Source: Gallintestinimicrobium propionicum (lineage in GTDB: Bacteria > Bacillota > Clostridia > Lachnospirales > Lachnospiraceae). Taken from it: a stretch of DNA of 64,000 nt. The stretch covers positions 1-64,000 of the forward strand of contig NZ_JAOQJY010000016.1 of the NCBI RefSeq assembly GCF_025567525.1, written 5' to 3'. Positions 54,719-63,543 of this stretch are shown here, piece after piece (position 1 is the stretch's first letter; each line of letters opens with the position of its first letter). A program made the translations under genes and the position numbers. A model generated the notes under the pieces. It saw only the letters and a program-made list of their open reading frames with translations, had not been told where the DNA came from and ran no database searches.

Positions 54719-56218
54719 TTAAAATAATGCGTACTCAGAATCTTTTTTCTTAATCGCCCAGTTCGTCACCATAACGACCACAAATCCGAAGATCGACTGG
54801 AAGAGACCCGCTGCAGAACCAAGGCCGATGCTCAGCGGCTGTCCGACCGTAATCCGATATACATAAGTGTCCAGAATGTCTGTCACGTCATACAAAAGTC
54901 CGTTGTTTCCGACGGTCTGATAAAACAGTTCAAAATTACCTTTCATGATGCTGCCCAGAGAGTAGATCAGCAGGATAATAAATGTGGGCTTGATCTGCGG
55001 CAGCGTAATGTAAAGGATTCTCTTGAAAATATTCGCACCGTCTACTTTTGCCGCTTCATACAGCTCGTTATCAATGCCCATGATCGTCGCCAGATAAATA
55101 ACCATACCGTAGCCGACGGATTTCCACATGTAAAACAGGGTGATCAGAAACGGCCAGTACACCGGTGTGTTGTAAAAATCGATCGCCGTCCCTCCCGAGG
55201 AACGAATCATGTTATTGATCGCACCATACTGATATTCCATCAGGCTGTAGACCATGACCTTTAACATAACGTAGGATACGAAGTAGGGCATAAACATCAG
55301 CGTCTGTCCGGTCTTCTTAAACCATTTTACCGTCAGCTGGCTGATCAGGATCGCAAAGAAGATCTGAAGCACATTTCCAAGCCCGATAAAGACTACGTTA
55401 TATAAAACCGTATTGCGGATCAGTCTGCCCATCTGGGACTGGAACAGAAATTCGAAGTTTTTCAGTCCTACAAAGGGGCTTGCCCACAGACCGTCTGAAA
55501 AATTAAAGTTCACAAATGCAAAGTAAATACCGATCATCGGCAGGTAGGAATTGATCAGAAAGAACACACACAGCGGGATCAGCATCAGAAACAGTACCCA
55601 GTTTTTCTGAAATTCTTTGATCAGCCCGTGTTCATGGCAGCGGATCCTCTCCTTCGCCTCCATCCGCTTGATCAGTCCATAGGCTGCAAGCGCCAATATC
55701 AGTTCAACTGCCAGGATCCACGATCCGGAAAAGCCCTTCATTTTCACCACATTGTTGGAATACAGGACAAAACCGTAAGAGCCAAACACCAGAAGTGCTG
55801 TCAGAAGTGTCGAGGCCTTTCCGATCACATAAGTATGAAGCTCTCCCTTCCCATCGTCCCCTTTGCTGTTGCGACAGACCTTCCAGATATACAGAAGCTC
55901 CAGATACCAGGTTGCAACCAGCAGGATCAACAGCAGCATCGCATACAATCCGAAAACGCCTTTTCCGGAATTTTTTACAAATCCCAGCAGGGAAAAAATA
56001 CTGTAGCTCGAATACAGGCTGCCTGCTGCTTCTCTTGTAATCCCCAGCTTAGCAAAAAGCTTCGGAATATTTACCAGCTGGATCCAGTCCATAAAGGGTA
56101 GGGACAGAACAAGCATCAGTCCATTCATCAGTGCCGTCACCAGCAGCCCTGTTTTTCTCCCCGTTTTCTCCTGTTCCAGACATGTATCCAACGTCAGAAG
56201 CATATTCTTTGGTTTCAT
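54719..56218 (-). CDS. Sugar ABC permease, LplB type, with extra N-terminal membrane domain
   Basis: A 499-residue membrane protein, start behind AGAGAGGAAA. The last 300 residues are a normal LplB permease: KNWVLFLMLIPLCVFFLINS, the EAA loop YEAAKVDGANIFKRILYI then TLPQIKP, end TNWAIKKKDSEYALF. The first 195 residues are extra, with about four hydrophobic helices (near 26-50, 90-110, 135-155 and 165-185) and a conserved-looking WIQLVNIPKLFAKLG. Usual members have about 310 residues. The extension may be a fused small membrane protein. First gene of the operon. Confidence 0.9.
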   Translation of the reverse strand: MKPKNMLLTLDTCLEQEKTGRKTGLLVTALMNGLMLVLSLPFMDWIQLVNIPKLFAKLGITREAAGSLYSSYSIFSLLGFVKNSGKGVFGLYAMLLLILLVATWYLELLYIWKVCRNSKGDDGKGELHTYVIGKASTLLTALLVFGSYGFVLYSNNVVKMKGFSGSWILAVELILALAAYGLIKRMEAKERIRCHEHGLIKEFQKNWVLFLMLIPLCVFFLINSYLPMIGIYFAFVNFNFSDGLWASPFVGLKNFEFLFQSQMGRLIRNTVLYNVVFIGLGNVLQIFFAILISQLTVKWFKKTGQTLMFMPYFVSYVMLKVMVYSLMEYQYGAINNMIRSSGGTAIDFYNTPVYWPFLITLFYMWKSVGYGMVIYLATIMGIDNELYEAAKVDGANIFKRILYITLPQIKPTFIILLIYSLGSIMKGNFELFYQTVGNNGLLYDVTDILDTYVYRITVGQPLSIGLGSAAGLFQSIFGFVVVMVTNWAIKKKDSEYALF

Positions 56219-56541
56219 AATTTCCTCTCTATTCTCCTTTTTTATTTCCCGCAATGAAAACCTTTCGGTAAAAGATCCCTGTCTGTCACGCGTTTTCCCA
56301 AAATGCTCACTACTTTTTTGCACCTATTCGATCTTCCCTTTTTATCTGCAAAAAAGCTTCTGCCGGAGGGCGGTGTAGTAACATTGCTGTCATTTTTTAT
56401 CTTTTTGTTGCTTTCCTTATGCACTTTACTCATTCATCATAATCTCCGCCTCCGTTTTTCACTATACAAAAAGCTTGCGTATATGTATAAAAAAGTGCTA
56501 TCATCATCTTACAATAACTCAAACCAGAAATGAGGTCAGAA
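56219..56541. promoter_or_regulatory. Divergent control region of the sugar locus
   Basis: It separates the permease operon (minus) from the GGDEF-AraC pair (plus). It holds an A-rich motif on the plus strand, GTATAAAAAAGTGCTAT (56485-56501), leading into TATCAT (56499-56504), and on the minus strand GTGCAAAAAAGTAGTGA (56322-56306). A third copy, GTGTAAAAAAGTGGTAT, is at 60256-60272 before the GH31-like gene. Probably sites of the AraC regulator. Confidence 0.6.
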
Positions 56542-57690
56542 ATGCTGGAAAATTATGTTGCCCTATCCATAACGAATATTTTAGCCATGCTGCTATTAGC
56601 TTTTGTTGTCGGCAGAAACAACCTTCTGAACCGTAAAATGAAGCGTTTTTTTTCCACTGCCATTTTTTGCACGATACTTGTCATCCTTGCGGAAATCGGA
56701 ACCTCTGTTTTTGGACAGCCGGTTGCCTCTTTTAGTCTCCCGAATATGTTTTTTAATGTGCTCGGCTTTTCACTTTCTCCATTTATTACCATTTCTCTTG
56801 CATTTGTTTTTAACCATAAAAATTACAGAAATATATTTTACCTGTTCCTTCCAGCTGTTACCAACATGCTTTTGGCTATGCTCTCGCCAAAATTCGGTCT
56901 GATATTTTCCATTTCTCAGCAAAATGAATATTTCCGCGGACCTTGTTTTTTTGTTTATGTTGCCGCTTATATCTGGAGCATGACCATACTTTTTAAAGAA
57001 ACCTTATACATCGCCAAGCGTTATCAAAACAAAGATTGCTTTGCACTGCTATTGCTGTTTTTGTTCATTCTTGGAGGAACCTCTATACAGGTTCTGTTTC
57101 CATCCATTCATACAACCTGGTCCTGCGTTTCCTTATCCCTCATCCTTTATTATGCGTTTTTTTGTGAGTTGAAAGAGAAGCACGATATCCTGACCGGTCT
57201 GTTTAACCGCCGCGCCTATGAATATGAAATCCAGCATCTGGAGTCCCTGGGTTATGGGGCGATTATATTCTTTGATGTGGATGATTTCAAAAAAATCAAT
57301 GACCAATTTGGGCACCAGTATGGAGACCAGTGTCTCAGCACGATTGCCGGTTTGATACTGAAGTCTTTTTCAGGCATCGGATTTTGTTACAGGATCGGCG
57401 GCGACGAATTTGGTGTATTATCTGATAAAGCAGATGAAATTGATATTTTAAATGCAATCAGCCTTTTTATAAATAATTTAAATTCCAGCCAGGAGCAGGA
57501 CTGCAATCTTCCTCTGGTTTCTATGGGATACAGCATTTATCATAAATCTGAAGGCAGCATAGAGCAAGCGATTTCAAAGGCGGATGCCCAGTTATATCGA
57601 TACAAAAAACTGCACAAACAAGAAACAAAAGAACCGGGCAAAACCAATTGTAACTTTTCCTGCTCTTTGACAGAAAGGACACCACATTGA
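56542..57690 (+). CDS. Membrane diguanylate cyclase (GGDEF)
   Basis: A 382-residue protein, start behind GAGGTCAG. Residues 1-205 hold seven or so hydrophobic helices, perhaps a sensory 7TM-like unit. Residues 215-350 form a GGDEF domain: DILTGLFNRRAYEYE, FDVDDFKKINDQFGHQYGDQ and the active site YRIGGDEFGVL. The RxxD inhibitory site normally just upstream is missing (SFSG in its place), so product feedback is unlikely. It would make cyclic di-GMP. The stop overlaps the TTG start of the AraC gene, so a signal enzyme and a sugar regulator are translated together. Confidence 0.92.
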   Translation: MLENYVALSITNILAMLLLAFVVGRNNLLNRKMKRFFSTAIFCTILVILAEIGTSVFGQPVASFSLPNMFFNVLGFSLSPFITISLAFVFNHKNYRNIFYLFLPAVTNMLLAMLSPKFGLIFSISQQNEYFRGPCFFVYVAAYIWSMTILFKETLYIAKRYQNKDCFALLLLFLFILGGTSIQVLFPSIHTTWSCVSLSLILYYAFFCELKEKHDILTGLFNRRAYEYEIQHLESLGYGAIIFFDVDDFKKINDQFGHQYGDQCLSTIAGLILKSFSGIGFCYRIGGDEFGVLSDKADEIDILNAISLFINNLNSSQEQDCNLPLVSMGYSIYHKSEGSIEQAISKADAQLYRYKKLHKQETKEPGKTNCNFSCSLTERTPH

Positions 57691-58550
57691 TTACCAAACG
57701 CGACCTTTATGAAATCCACTCTGAAAAGATCTGCCCCTACACAGGCATGGCTTCTCCGGAATTTGCCCCGCTTTCCGCCGGGATCAGCTACCGCGATCCT
57801 TATTACCACATCCGGCGCTTCAACGGAGATCATTATGTGTTTGAATGCGTGCTGCAGGGAACCGGCTATGTGGAATTTAATGGCACCTTAACCAGGCTCA
57901 CGGCAGGGGATGCCTACATTCTGCATCCCTGTACGTTTCATCATTATTATTCCGACCATAATGATCCCTGGGTAAAGATCTGGTTCAACGGTCAGGGAAA
58001 CCTGATCAGTCATCTGCTCAGTGATTATCAGCTCGGCTTCAACTGCTGCGTCCGGAATTTCTGGAAAAGCGATTACCTGATGCAGATCCTTCAGAAGCTG
58101 GAAAAAGAGCCCTCGCTCAACAAAAACGAGCTGGCTCTTTTACTCCATCAGCATATCATTCAGTTTTCCGAGCAGCTAAACGGACTGCAGACCGATACCT
58201 CTGCCCCCCAGATCATGAAAACCTACATCGAGCAGAATCTGACTGCACCGCTCAACATCGCAGATATCGCTGCACAGGTACATCTTTCCAATTCCCGTGC
58301 GATTCATCTGTTTAAAGAAACCTTTCATATGACGCCCTATCATTATTACTTGTCCCGAAAGCTGGCAATTGCACAGGATCTTCTGCGCTCTACGGAAATG
58401 TCCATTCAGGAAATATCCGACCTGCTGAGCTTCCCGGATTACCGACACTTCACCAACCTCTTTAAGCGCTGGACCGGCGTGACGCCCAGTTGGTTTCGAA
58501 ATGACTTATCCACACGTGACGATTATGTCAAGCCGCTCCCCCCTACGTAA
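57687..58550 (+). CDS. AraC-family transcriptional regulator
   Basis: A 287-residue regulator starting with TTG, overlapping the cyclase stop (TTGA); AGAAAGGA lies seven bases upstream. The N-terminal 120 residues form a cupin sugar-sensing domain (YVFECVLQGTGYVEFNGT, YILHPCTFHHYY). The C-terminal part carries two helix-turn-helix units: LNIADIAAQVHLSNSRAIHLF and MSIQEISDLLSFPDYRHFTN then FKRWTGVTPSWFR. It is the expected activator of the neighbouring transporter operon and GH31-like gene. The ligand is unknown. Confidence 0.92.
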   Translation: MITKRDLYEIHSEKICPYTGMASPEFAPLSAGISYRDPYYHIRRFNGDHYVFECVLQGTGYVEFNGTLTRLTAGDAYILHPCTFHHYYSDHNDPWVKIWFNGQGNLISHLLSDYQLGFNCCVRNFWKSDYLMQILQKLEKEPSLNKNELALLLHQHIIQFSEQLNGLQTDTSAPQIMKTYIEQNLTAPLNIADIAAQVHLSNSRAIHLFKETFHMTPYHYYLSRKLAIAQDLLRSTEMSIQEISDLLSFPDYRHFTNLFKRWTGVTPSWFRNDLSTRDDYVKPLPPT

Positions 58551-58566
58551 ACAGGCGAACGCCCTG

Positions 58567-60147
58567 TCATTCCATCACAAAATCCACATGCAAGCATTCT
58601 GACAGCGGATGTTCTACCACAAGCTCTGCCACATCGCTGTCCGGTGCTGCGCCTGCTGTCCCGAATACCTTCGCCGCCTTTGATTTCAAGATTCTCTCAA
58701 AAGTCTGTTTTCTCCCATTGATCAACACCTGTTTTACCCGTTCTCCCAAAAGCTCATGACACCGGATCCGCAGCGTCCGCCTTTTACCTGCAAACCTGCC
58801 CCCAAAGTCTCCCTCCGCGTTTGAAATGCTAAGTCCATATGCCTTTTGATTTCCATCATAGGAGGTATGATAATAGGTCTTGCGATATTTTCCGTTTTTG
58901 TAGGCATCCGTCTCACGGTCATCCTCATACAGAAATCCGTCTTGCAAACATTCTTTACAGGGATAATAATCCATCGTCAAAAGCTCCCAGCTCTGCTCCT
59001 TGACACAGGCAGTATCCTCCGCCAGGATCAAAACCGCTCCCAGCCGGATATAGAGTTCCAGCTGCTCTGACTGATTTTTCAGCTTCCTGCAGCGTTTTCC
59101 CTGATATACCTTTCCTGTCCACGGATACAGCCATAATCCCTCCGGCAGGTAAATTTCAGACTTTTCTTTTTCCGGTACAACAAGCAGATCTCCGATCATA
59201 AACTCCTGCAAATATAGCAGCACCTTTTTATCCTGGGGATATTCCCAGTCCAGGCGGCGGCAGATCGGCATGCCGTTCTCCCAGCTTTCATACACGTTTC
59301 TGTACAACATCGGCAACAGACTGCCGTTTCCTGGTTTTCGAAGCATCTGTTTTAAATTTGTCTCTCTCTGGCACTCCGTCATTTCCAGATAATCCAGATA
59401 GGGCAATTCTTTTTTTCTGTCCTGAAAATATCTCTCAGGGCTCTTCAGGATCTCTGTATACAATCTATTAGCAGGTGTTTCTGCCTCACTTTTTCCATCT
59501 GATGCCGCTTTGAGTAATCTCAGTGGCTGCTTCAAACAAGGCTCAATTTTTTGATCCTCCAATACAGCCTCCCGGAGCATATCTGCCCTTCCGGTCAGAC
59601 AGACATACGTTTCCCGGAGCTTTCTTGCATCTTTTTTGCACACCAGAAGATAAAGATCCTCCGCATCCCATTGCAGGATATTTTTTTTCTTTTCAGAAGT
59701 GCTGCAGTTTTTTTCCGGCAGCAAAATTCTTGGTACGTCCAGCAGCGGATAAATCCATGGAGTCTGTGCCGGAGCCGGAAGCTTTCCGTTTATTTTTACT
59801 CTTTCGTACTGATAAACGCATTTGCCCTCTCTAAAAATCTGAAGCCCCCTCAGTCCTTCTTTCGGATTCGGCAAAACAAGAAGAAGGTCTCCCAGCAAAA
59901 ACCGCTGCGGACGGCTGTGTTCCTGAGTTGCCTCTTCTCTTACCACCAAGCTTTGCTGCCTGCCCTGATTTTCCCGGGATCTGCTTTGACTTTCCGGCAG
60001 CCTCTTTCCTGCCTTTTCAAACGCTCCCCTGTCCGGAATCCAAAGCGTATTCCGATCCGTGAAATATGCCCCATATCTGACTTCCAGCCGAAGTACCTCT
60101 TCTGACAAAAACTGAATTCGCACATTATCATAGATCAACTCGCGCAT
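58567..60147 (-). CDS. GH31-derived protein lacking the catalytic barrel
   Basis: A 526-residue soluble protein, start behind GGGAGGAT. The N-terminal 185 residues match the front domain of family 31 glycosidases (VRIQFLSEEVLRLEVRYGAY, IYPLLDVPRILLPE, LRETYVCLTGRADM). From residue 277 it matches the far end of the barrel and the C-terminal sheets: LLPMLYRNVYESWENGMPIC, EYPQD, MIGDLLVVPEKE, YLPEGLWLYPWTG and LYIRLGAVLILAED. Between lie only 90 residues instead of about 350, so the barrel with both catalytic Asp residues is absent. The frame is clean and has its own promoter, so it may be a binding or regulatory protein rather than an enzyme. Confidence 0.75.
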   Translation of the reverse strand: MRELIYDNVRIQFLSEEVLRLEVRYGAYFTDRNTLWIPDRGAFEKAGKRLPESQSRSRENQGRQQSLVVREEATQEHSRPQRFLLGDLLLVLPNPKEGLRGLQIFREGKCVYQYERVKINGKLPAPAQTPWIYPLLDVPRILLPEKNCSTSEKKKNILQWDAEDLYLLVCKKDARKLRETYVCLTGRADMLREAVLEDQKIEPCLKQPLRLLKAASDGKSEAETPANRLYTEILKSPERYFQDRKKELPYLDYLEMTECQRETNLKQMLRKPGNGSLLPMLYRNVYESWENGMPICRRLDWEYPQDKKVLLYLQEFMIGDLLVVPEKEKSEIYLPEGLWLYPWTGKVYQGKRCRKLKNQSEQLELYIRLGAVLILAEDTACVKEQSWELLTMDYYPCKECLQDGFLYEDDRETDAYKNGKYRKTYYHTSYDGNQKAYGLSISNAEGDFGGRFAGKRRTLRIRCHELLGERVKQVLINGRKQTFERILKSKAAKVFGTAGAAPDSDVAELVVEHPLSECLHVDFVME

Positions 60148-60206
60148 ATCATCCTCCCGCAGTCTGTTTTTCGATGCACAGACTTCACCCTTTGAATCCT
60201 GTCTTT

Positions 60207-60272
60207 ATTATAAAGGGGAGCAACACGGTTTTCGAGGAAAATTAGGCGCATATATGTGTAAAAAAGTGGTAT
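60207..60272 (-). promoter_or_regulatory. Promoter of the GH31-like gene with regulator motif
   Basis: On the minus strand TATAAT (60212-60207) has no good -35 box. The motif GTGTAAAAAAGTGGTAT (plus strand 60256-60272) lies 44-60 bases upstream of it, a usual place for an AraC-type activator. Confidence 0.6.
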
Positions 60273-60342
60273 TTCGGAGAAAGCCCAATCACAGATATGG
60301 AAATCTACCAGATCACAGATCTTGGAACTACATCACGTACAT

Positions 60343-61044
60343 TCATTGTTCCACCAGCCACGCCCGCTCTTTTTCTTTTTCCTCCAGCGCTGCCGCGTAG
60401 CCTTTGATAATCTTCTGCAGTTTCTGCACGCTGTTAATGCTGCCGCTCTTTCCCTCCGGCTGATCCAGCCAGTGCTTCTGCTGTTGGGGCGTGTAAATAT
60501 TTTCCCGGGTGTTTTCCCCGATTTCCAACCAAACACCCTGGACACGCACCGCGTTTTTCTCAGCGTCCAGGTATTCGTCCATTTGTATCAGCGGATGTGT
60601 TTCGAAAACCGTAATTTCCCCACAACAACTTCTGCCAGCAGCATTGTCCACACCCGTCCCGGCATCTCCTGCTCTATATGTCCGCTTCACCGTCACGCCA
60701 TTTTCCGTCAGCCCAACTTCCAGCCACTCCGTTCCTTCCGGGCGATGCCAGATCTTATCCAAAATGAGATCGATCGGTTTTAAAATCAAAAAGGTCAGGA
60801 TAATCGCAATCGTACTGGAAATTTCCCCGATTCCATCGTTCTGGCAAATGATCTGGAACCAGATCGGATCGCTCTCACGAATCAGCCACACTCTGCCGAC
60901 AACCCAAAGCACTGTCAGCAGATCGATTCCAATTGTTACTGCAGCCATTGGCATCAGAACTTTTCCTTTTTTGATGCCCCATTCTGCATACTTTTTTCTC
61001 TGTTCTTCCGTAAATCGTATCGGCAGTTCATATTTTTCGTACAT
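60343..61044 (-). CDS. Hypothetical membrane protein
   Basis: A 233-residue protein with two hydrophobic helices (about residues 31-54 and 72-92) after a charged N-terminus RFTEEQRKKYAEWGIKKG. The C-terminal 140 residues are cytosolic and polar, with EWLEVGLTENGVTVKRTYRA and NIYTPQQQKHWLDQPEG. No family is recognised. Probable start ATG with a weak site. It lies between the sugar locus and nth, all on the minus strand. Nothing suggests a pathway. Confidence 0.65.
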   Translation of the reverse strand: MYEKYELPIRFTEEQRKKYAEWGIKKGKVLMPMAAVTIGIDLLTVLWVVGRVWLIRESDPIWFQIICQNDGIGEISSTIAIILTFLILKPIDLILDKIWHRPEGTEWLEVGLTENGVTVKRTYRAGDAGTGVDNAAGRSCCGEITVFETHPLIQMDEYLDAEKNAVRVQGVWLEIGENTRENIYTPQQQKHWLDQPEGKSGSINSVQKLQKIIKGYAAALEEKEKERAWLVEQ

Positions 61045-61131
61045 ACTGTTTCCCCAATCCCGTATTCTGTACTGTCAGCTGTTCCTGTATCTCCCGCCCG
61101 CTGTCCGCATAATCGCCACATAAACCAACGC

Positions 61132-61782
61132 CTACGCCTGCTTTTTCTCCACGCGCTTTTCGCACCACGCCTGCAGTCCACATTCACTGCATTTCGCTTT
61201 TCTTGCGGTACAAATGCTCCTGCCGTGATAAATCAGCTGAAAATTGATCCGGTTCCAGTGATCTTTTGGAAGCACCCGCATCAGCTCCTCTTCCGTCTCA
61301 ACCGGATTTTTGCCGTTTGCCCAGCCGAGCCGATGCGAAATCCGAAACACATGCGTGTCCACAGTCACGCCCGGAATTCCATACGCATCCGCCAGAAAGA
61401 GTGTTGCGGTCTTTCTTCCGACTCCCGCCAGCTTTACCAGCTCTTCGATCGTCGTCGGCACTTCGCCGCCATATTGTTCTGCAAGCTGCATACAACAGGA
61501 TTTAACATGCTTTGCCTTACTTTTATACAAGCCAACCGACTTGATTTCTTCCCCGATTTCCTCTTCTGTCGCCTGCGCGATCTCCTGCACGGTTGGAAAA
61601 CGACCATACAGCTTCGGAAGGACTTCATCCACCTGCTTGTCCGTGCTCTGCGCGCTCAGCATGATCGCAACAAGCAGCTGCCAGTGCTCCTGATGAAAAA
61701 ATCCCTCTTTCTCCACACCGTAGGTCTGATCCAACCAGTCCAGTTCTTCCCGCAGATGCGGTACTTTTGCTATTTTATCCAT
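61132..61782 (-). CDS. nth: Endonuclease III
   Basis: A 216-residue DNA glycosylase/AP lyase that removes oxidised pyrimidines. The helix-hairpin-helix has LAGVGRKTATLFL with the catalytic Lys, and VDTHVFRISHRLGW carries the catalytic Asp. The C-terminus holds the 4Fe-4S ligand set C-x6-C-x2-C-x5-C (CTARKAKCSECGLQAWC). Length is normal. It is a standalone core gene with no damaged parts. Confidence 0.96.
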   Translation of the reverse strand: MDKIAKVPHLREELDWLDQTYGVEKEGFFHQEHWQLLVAIMLSAQSTDKQVDEVLPKLYGRFPTVQEIAQATEEEIGEEIKSVGLYKSKAKHVKSCCMQLAEQYGGEVPTTIEELVKLAGVGRKTATLFLADAYGIPGVTVDTHVFRISHRLGWANGKNPVETEEELMRVLPKDHWNRINFQLIYHGRSICTARKAKCSECGLQAWCEKRVEKKQA

Positions 61783-61867
61783 TTTGTTTTCCTCAGCAGT
61801 TCACCCGCTCCCTTCATGATTTCTGACAGTCAGATTTTCATGTGAGCAGGAATCTGCCTGTCAAAAG

Positions 61868-62326
61868 TTACGAGCAAACTATAATCCGTTCCAGAATCCG
61901 CACAACCTCTCGCAATCCCTCTTCATCTTCCGCCGAAAATCTTCCAACCTCCGGGCTGTCAATATCCAGCACACCGATTACCTCTCCGTTTTTGTGCAGT
62001 GGAAGCACAATTTCCGACCGGGATGCCGCGTCGCACGCAATATGTCCGGGAAACGCATGCACGTCCTCGACCCGCTGTACGCTGTCCGTCTGCAGCGCTG
62101 TCCCGCAGACGCCGTTTCCCTCTGCAATCCGCACGCACGCTGTTTTTCCCTGAAAAGGTCCCAGCCACAGCACATGATTGTCCGTCAGGTAAAAGCCTGC
62201 CCAGTTCAGGCGATCCAACCTTTCATATAAAAGCGCTGCCGCATTTGCAAGATTGCTGACCATCGGCCACTCTGCATCCACCAGCGCCGCCAACTGCTCT
62301 GTCAGCTCCTGATATTGTTGTGTCAT
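61868..62326 (-). CDS. Free methionine-R-sulfoxide reductase (GAF domain)
   Basis: A 152-residue cytosolic protein, start behind AAGGAGAG. It is a single GAF domain with the conserved pattern of fRMsr enzymes: WAGFYLTDNHVLWLGPFQGK, TACVRIAEGNGVCGTA, VEDVHAFPGHIACDAASRSE and GVLDIDSPEVGRFS. The three Cys residues (TAC, GVC, IAC) sit at the catalytic and resolving places. It repairs free Met-R-oxide. Two palindromes P lie in tandem just before the gene. Confidence 0.93.
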   Translation of the reverse strand: MTQQYQELTEQLAALVDAEWPMVSNLANAAALLYERLDRLNWAGFYLTDNHVLWLGPFQGKTACVRIAEGNGVCGTALQTDSVQRVEDVHAFPGHIACDAASRSEIVLPLHKNGEVIGVLDIDSPEVGRFSAEDEEGLREVVRILERIIVCS

Positions 62327-62341
62327 AATCTCTCCTTCAAA

Positions 62342-62420
62342 CAATAGAATGCACGCTCTGCGAGCATTCTATTGTCATGAACAATAGATGCGCCCTCTGC
62401 AAGCATTCTATTGTCATGAA
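62342..62420. repeat. Palindromic repeat P, copies 3 and 4 in tandem
   Basis: CAATAGAATGC...GCATTCTATTG plus TCATGAA (62342-62381) is followed without a gap by CAATAGATGCG...GCATTCTATTG plus TCATGAA (62382-62420). They lie in the gap between galE and the fRMsr gene. Confidence 0.85.
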
Positions 62421-62485
62421 CTAAAACAGGACGGTCAGCGTCTTTTCTACTGACACCGATCGTCCCGTTGCTTTTACTTTTATTC

Positions 62486-63502
62486 TCAGTCGTCGTATCC
62501 GTTCGGATTCATCGACTGCCATCTCCAGGAATCCTCGCACATCTCTTTGATGCCGTATTCTGCTTTCCAGCCAAGCTCTCTTTCTGCCTTGCTCGCATCG
62601 GAGTAGCAGGTTGCGATATCGCCTGCGCGGCGGGGCTTGATCACATACGGGATCTTCACGCCGGTAGCAGCCTCGAAGTTTTTCACGATATCCAGCACGC
62701 TGTAGCCGTGTCCGGTTCCCAGGTTGTAAATGTTCAGACCGGAATGATCCTCCAGCTTCTTGAGGGCTTTTACATGGCCTTTTGCAAGGTCAACGACATG
62801 GATGTAGTCTCTGACGCCGGTTCCGTCCGGAGTGTCGTAATCGTCACCAAAAACACCCAGCTCTTTCAGCTTGCCGACTGCAACCTGTGTGATGTAAGGC
62901 ATCAGATTGTTCGGAATACCATTGGGATTTTCACCGATCAGACCGCTCTTGTGAGCACCGATCGGGTTGAAATAACGCAGCAGAACAACGTTCCATTCCG
63001 GATCTGCTTTCTGGATATCTGTCAGAACCTGTTCCAGCATGGATTTTGTCCAACCGTAGGGGTTTGTGCACTGTCCCTTCGGGCATTCCTCGGTGATCGG
63101 GATCATCGCAGGATCGCCGTACACGGTTGCAGAAGAGGAAAAGATGATATTCTTCACATTGTGCTTGCGCATTACATCAACCAGTGTCAGAGTGCCTGCA
63201 ATATTGTTTTCATAGTATTCCCAGGGCTTCTGTACGGATTCACCGACTGCCTTTAAGCCTGCGAAATGAATGCAGGAATCGATTTTTTCTTTTGCAAAAA
63301 CTTCATTCAGGCCTTCTCTGTCGAGAATGTCCACTTTGTAAAAAGGAACCTTCTTTCCTGTGATCTTTTCTACACGTTCCAGGGATTTCTCGCTGGAATT
63401 TACCAGATTATCTACTACAACGACATCATATCCGGCATTCTGTAATTCAATAACGGTATGACTGCCGATAAATCCGGCGCCGCCTGTAACTAAAATTGCC
63501 AT
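62486..63502 (-). CDS. galE: UDP-glucose 4-epimerase
   Basis: A 338-residue cytosolic enzyme of the Leloir pathway, interconverting UDP-glucose and UDP-galactose. The NAD-binding front is VTGGAGFIGSHTVIEL, the catalytic Ser-Tyr-Lys set is in IIFSSSATVYG and NPYGWTKSMLEQ, and VVLLRYFNPIGAHKSG and GTGVRDYIHVVDLAKGH are signatures. Start behind GGAGGAAAC. The next gene upstream on the same strand is a nucleotidyltransferase 41 bases away, so a sugar-nucleotide operon is likely. Confidence 0.97.
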   Translation of the reverse strand: MAILVTGGAGFIGSHTVIELQNAGYDVVVVDNLVNSSEKSLERVEKITGKKVPFYKVDILDREGLNEVFAKEKIDSCIHFAGLKAVGESVQKPWEYYENNIAGTLTLVDVMRKHNVKNIIFSSSATVYGDPAMIPITEECPKGQCTNPYGWTKSMLEQVLTDIQKADPEWNVVLLRYFNPIGAHKSGLIGENPNGIPNNLMPYITQVAVGKLKELGVFGDDYDTPDGTGVRDYIHVVDLAKGHVKALKKLEDHSGLNIYNLGTGHGYSVLDIVKNFEAATGVKIPYVIKPRRAGDIATCYSDASKAERELGWKAEYGIKEMCEDSWRWQSMNPNGYDD

Positions 63503-63543
63503 GTTTCGTTTCCTCCATTCTTTTGCTGACTTTTCTTATTGTT

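Noticed and set aside
44540..62420. CRISPR array from the palindromes
   Set aside because: Copies are kilobases apart or directly abutting, without regular spacers and without cas genes.
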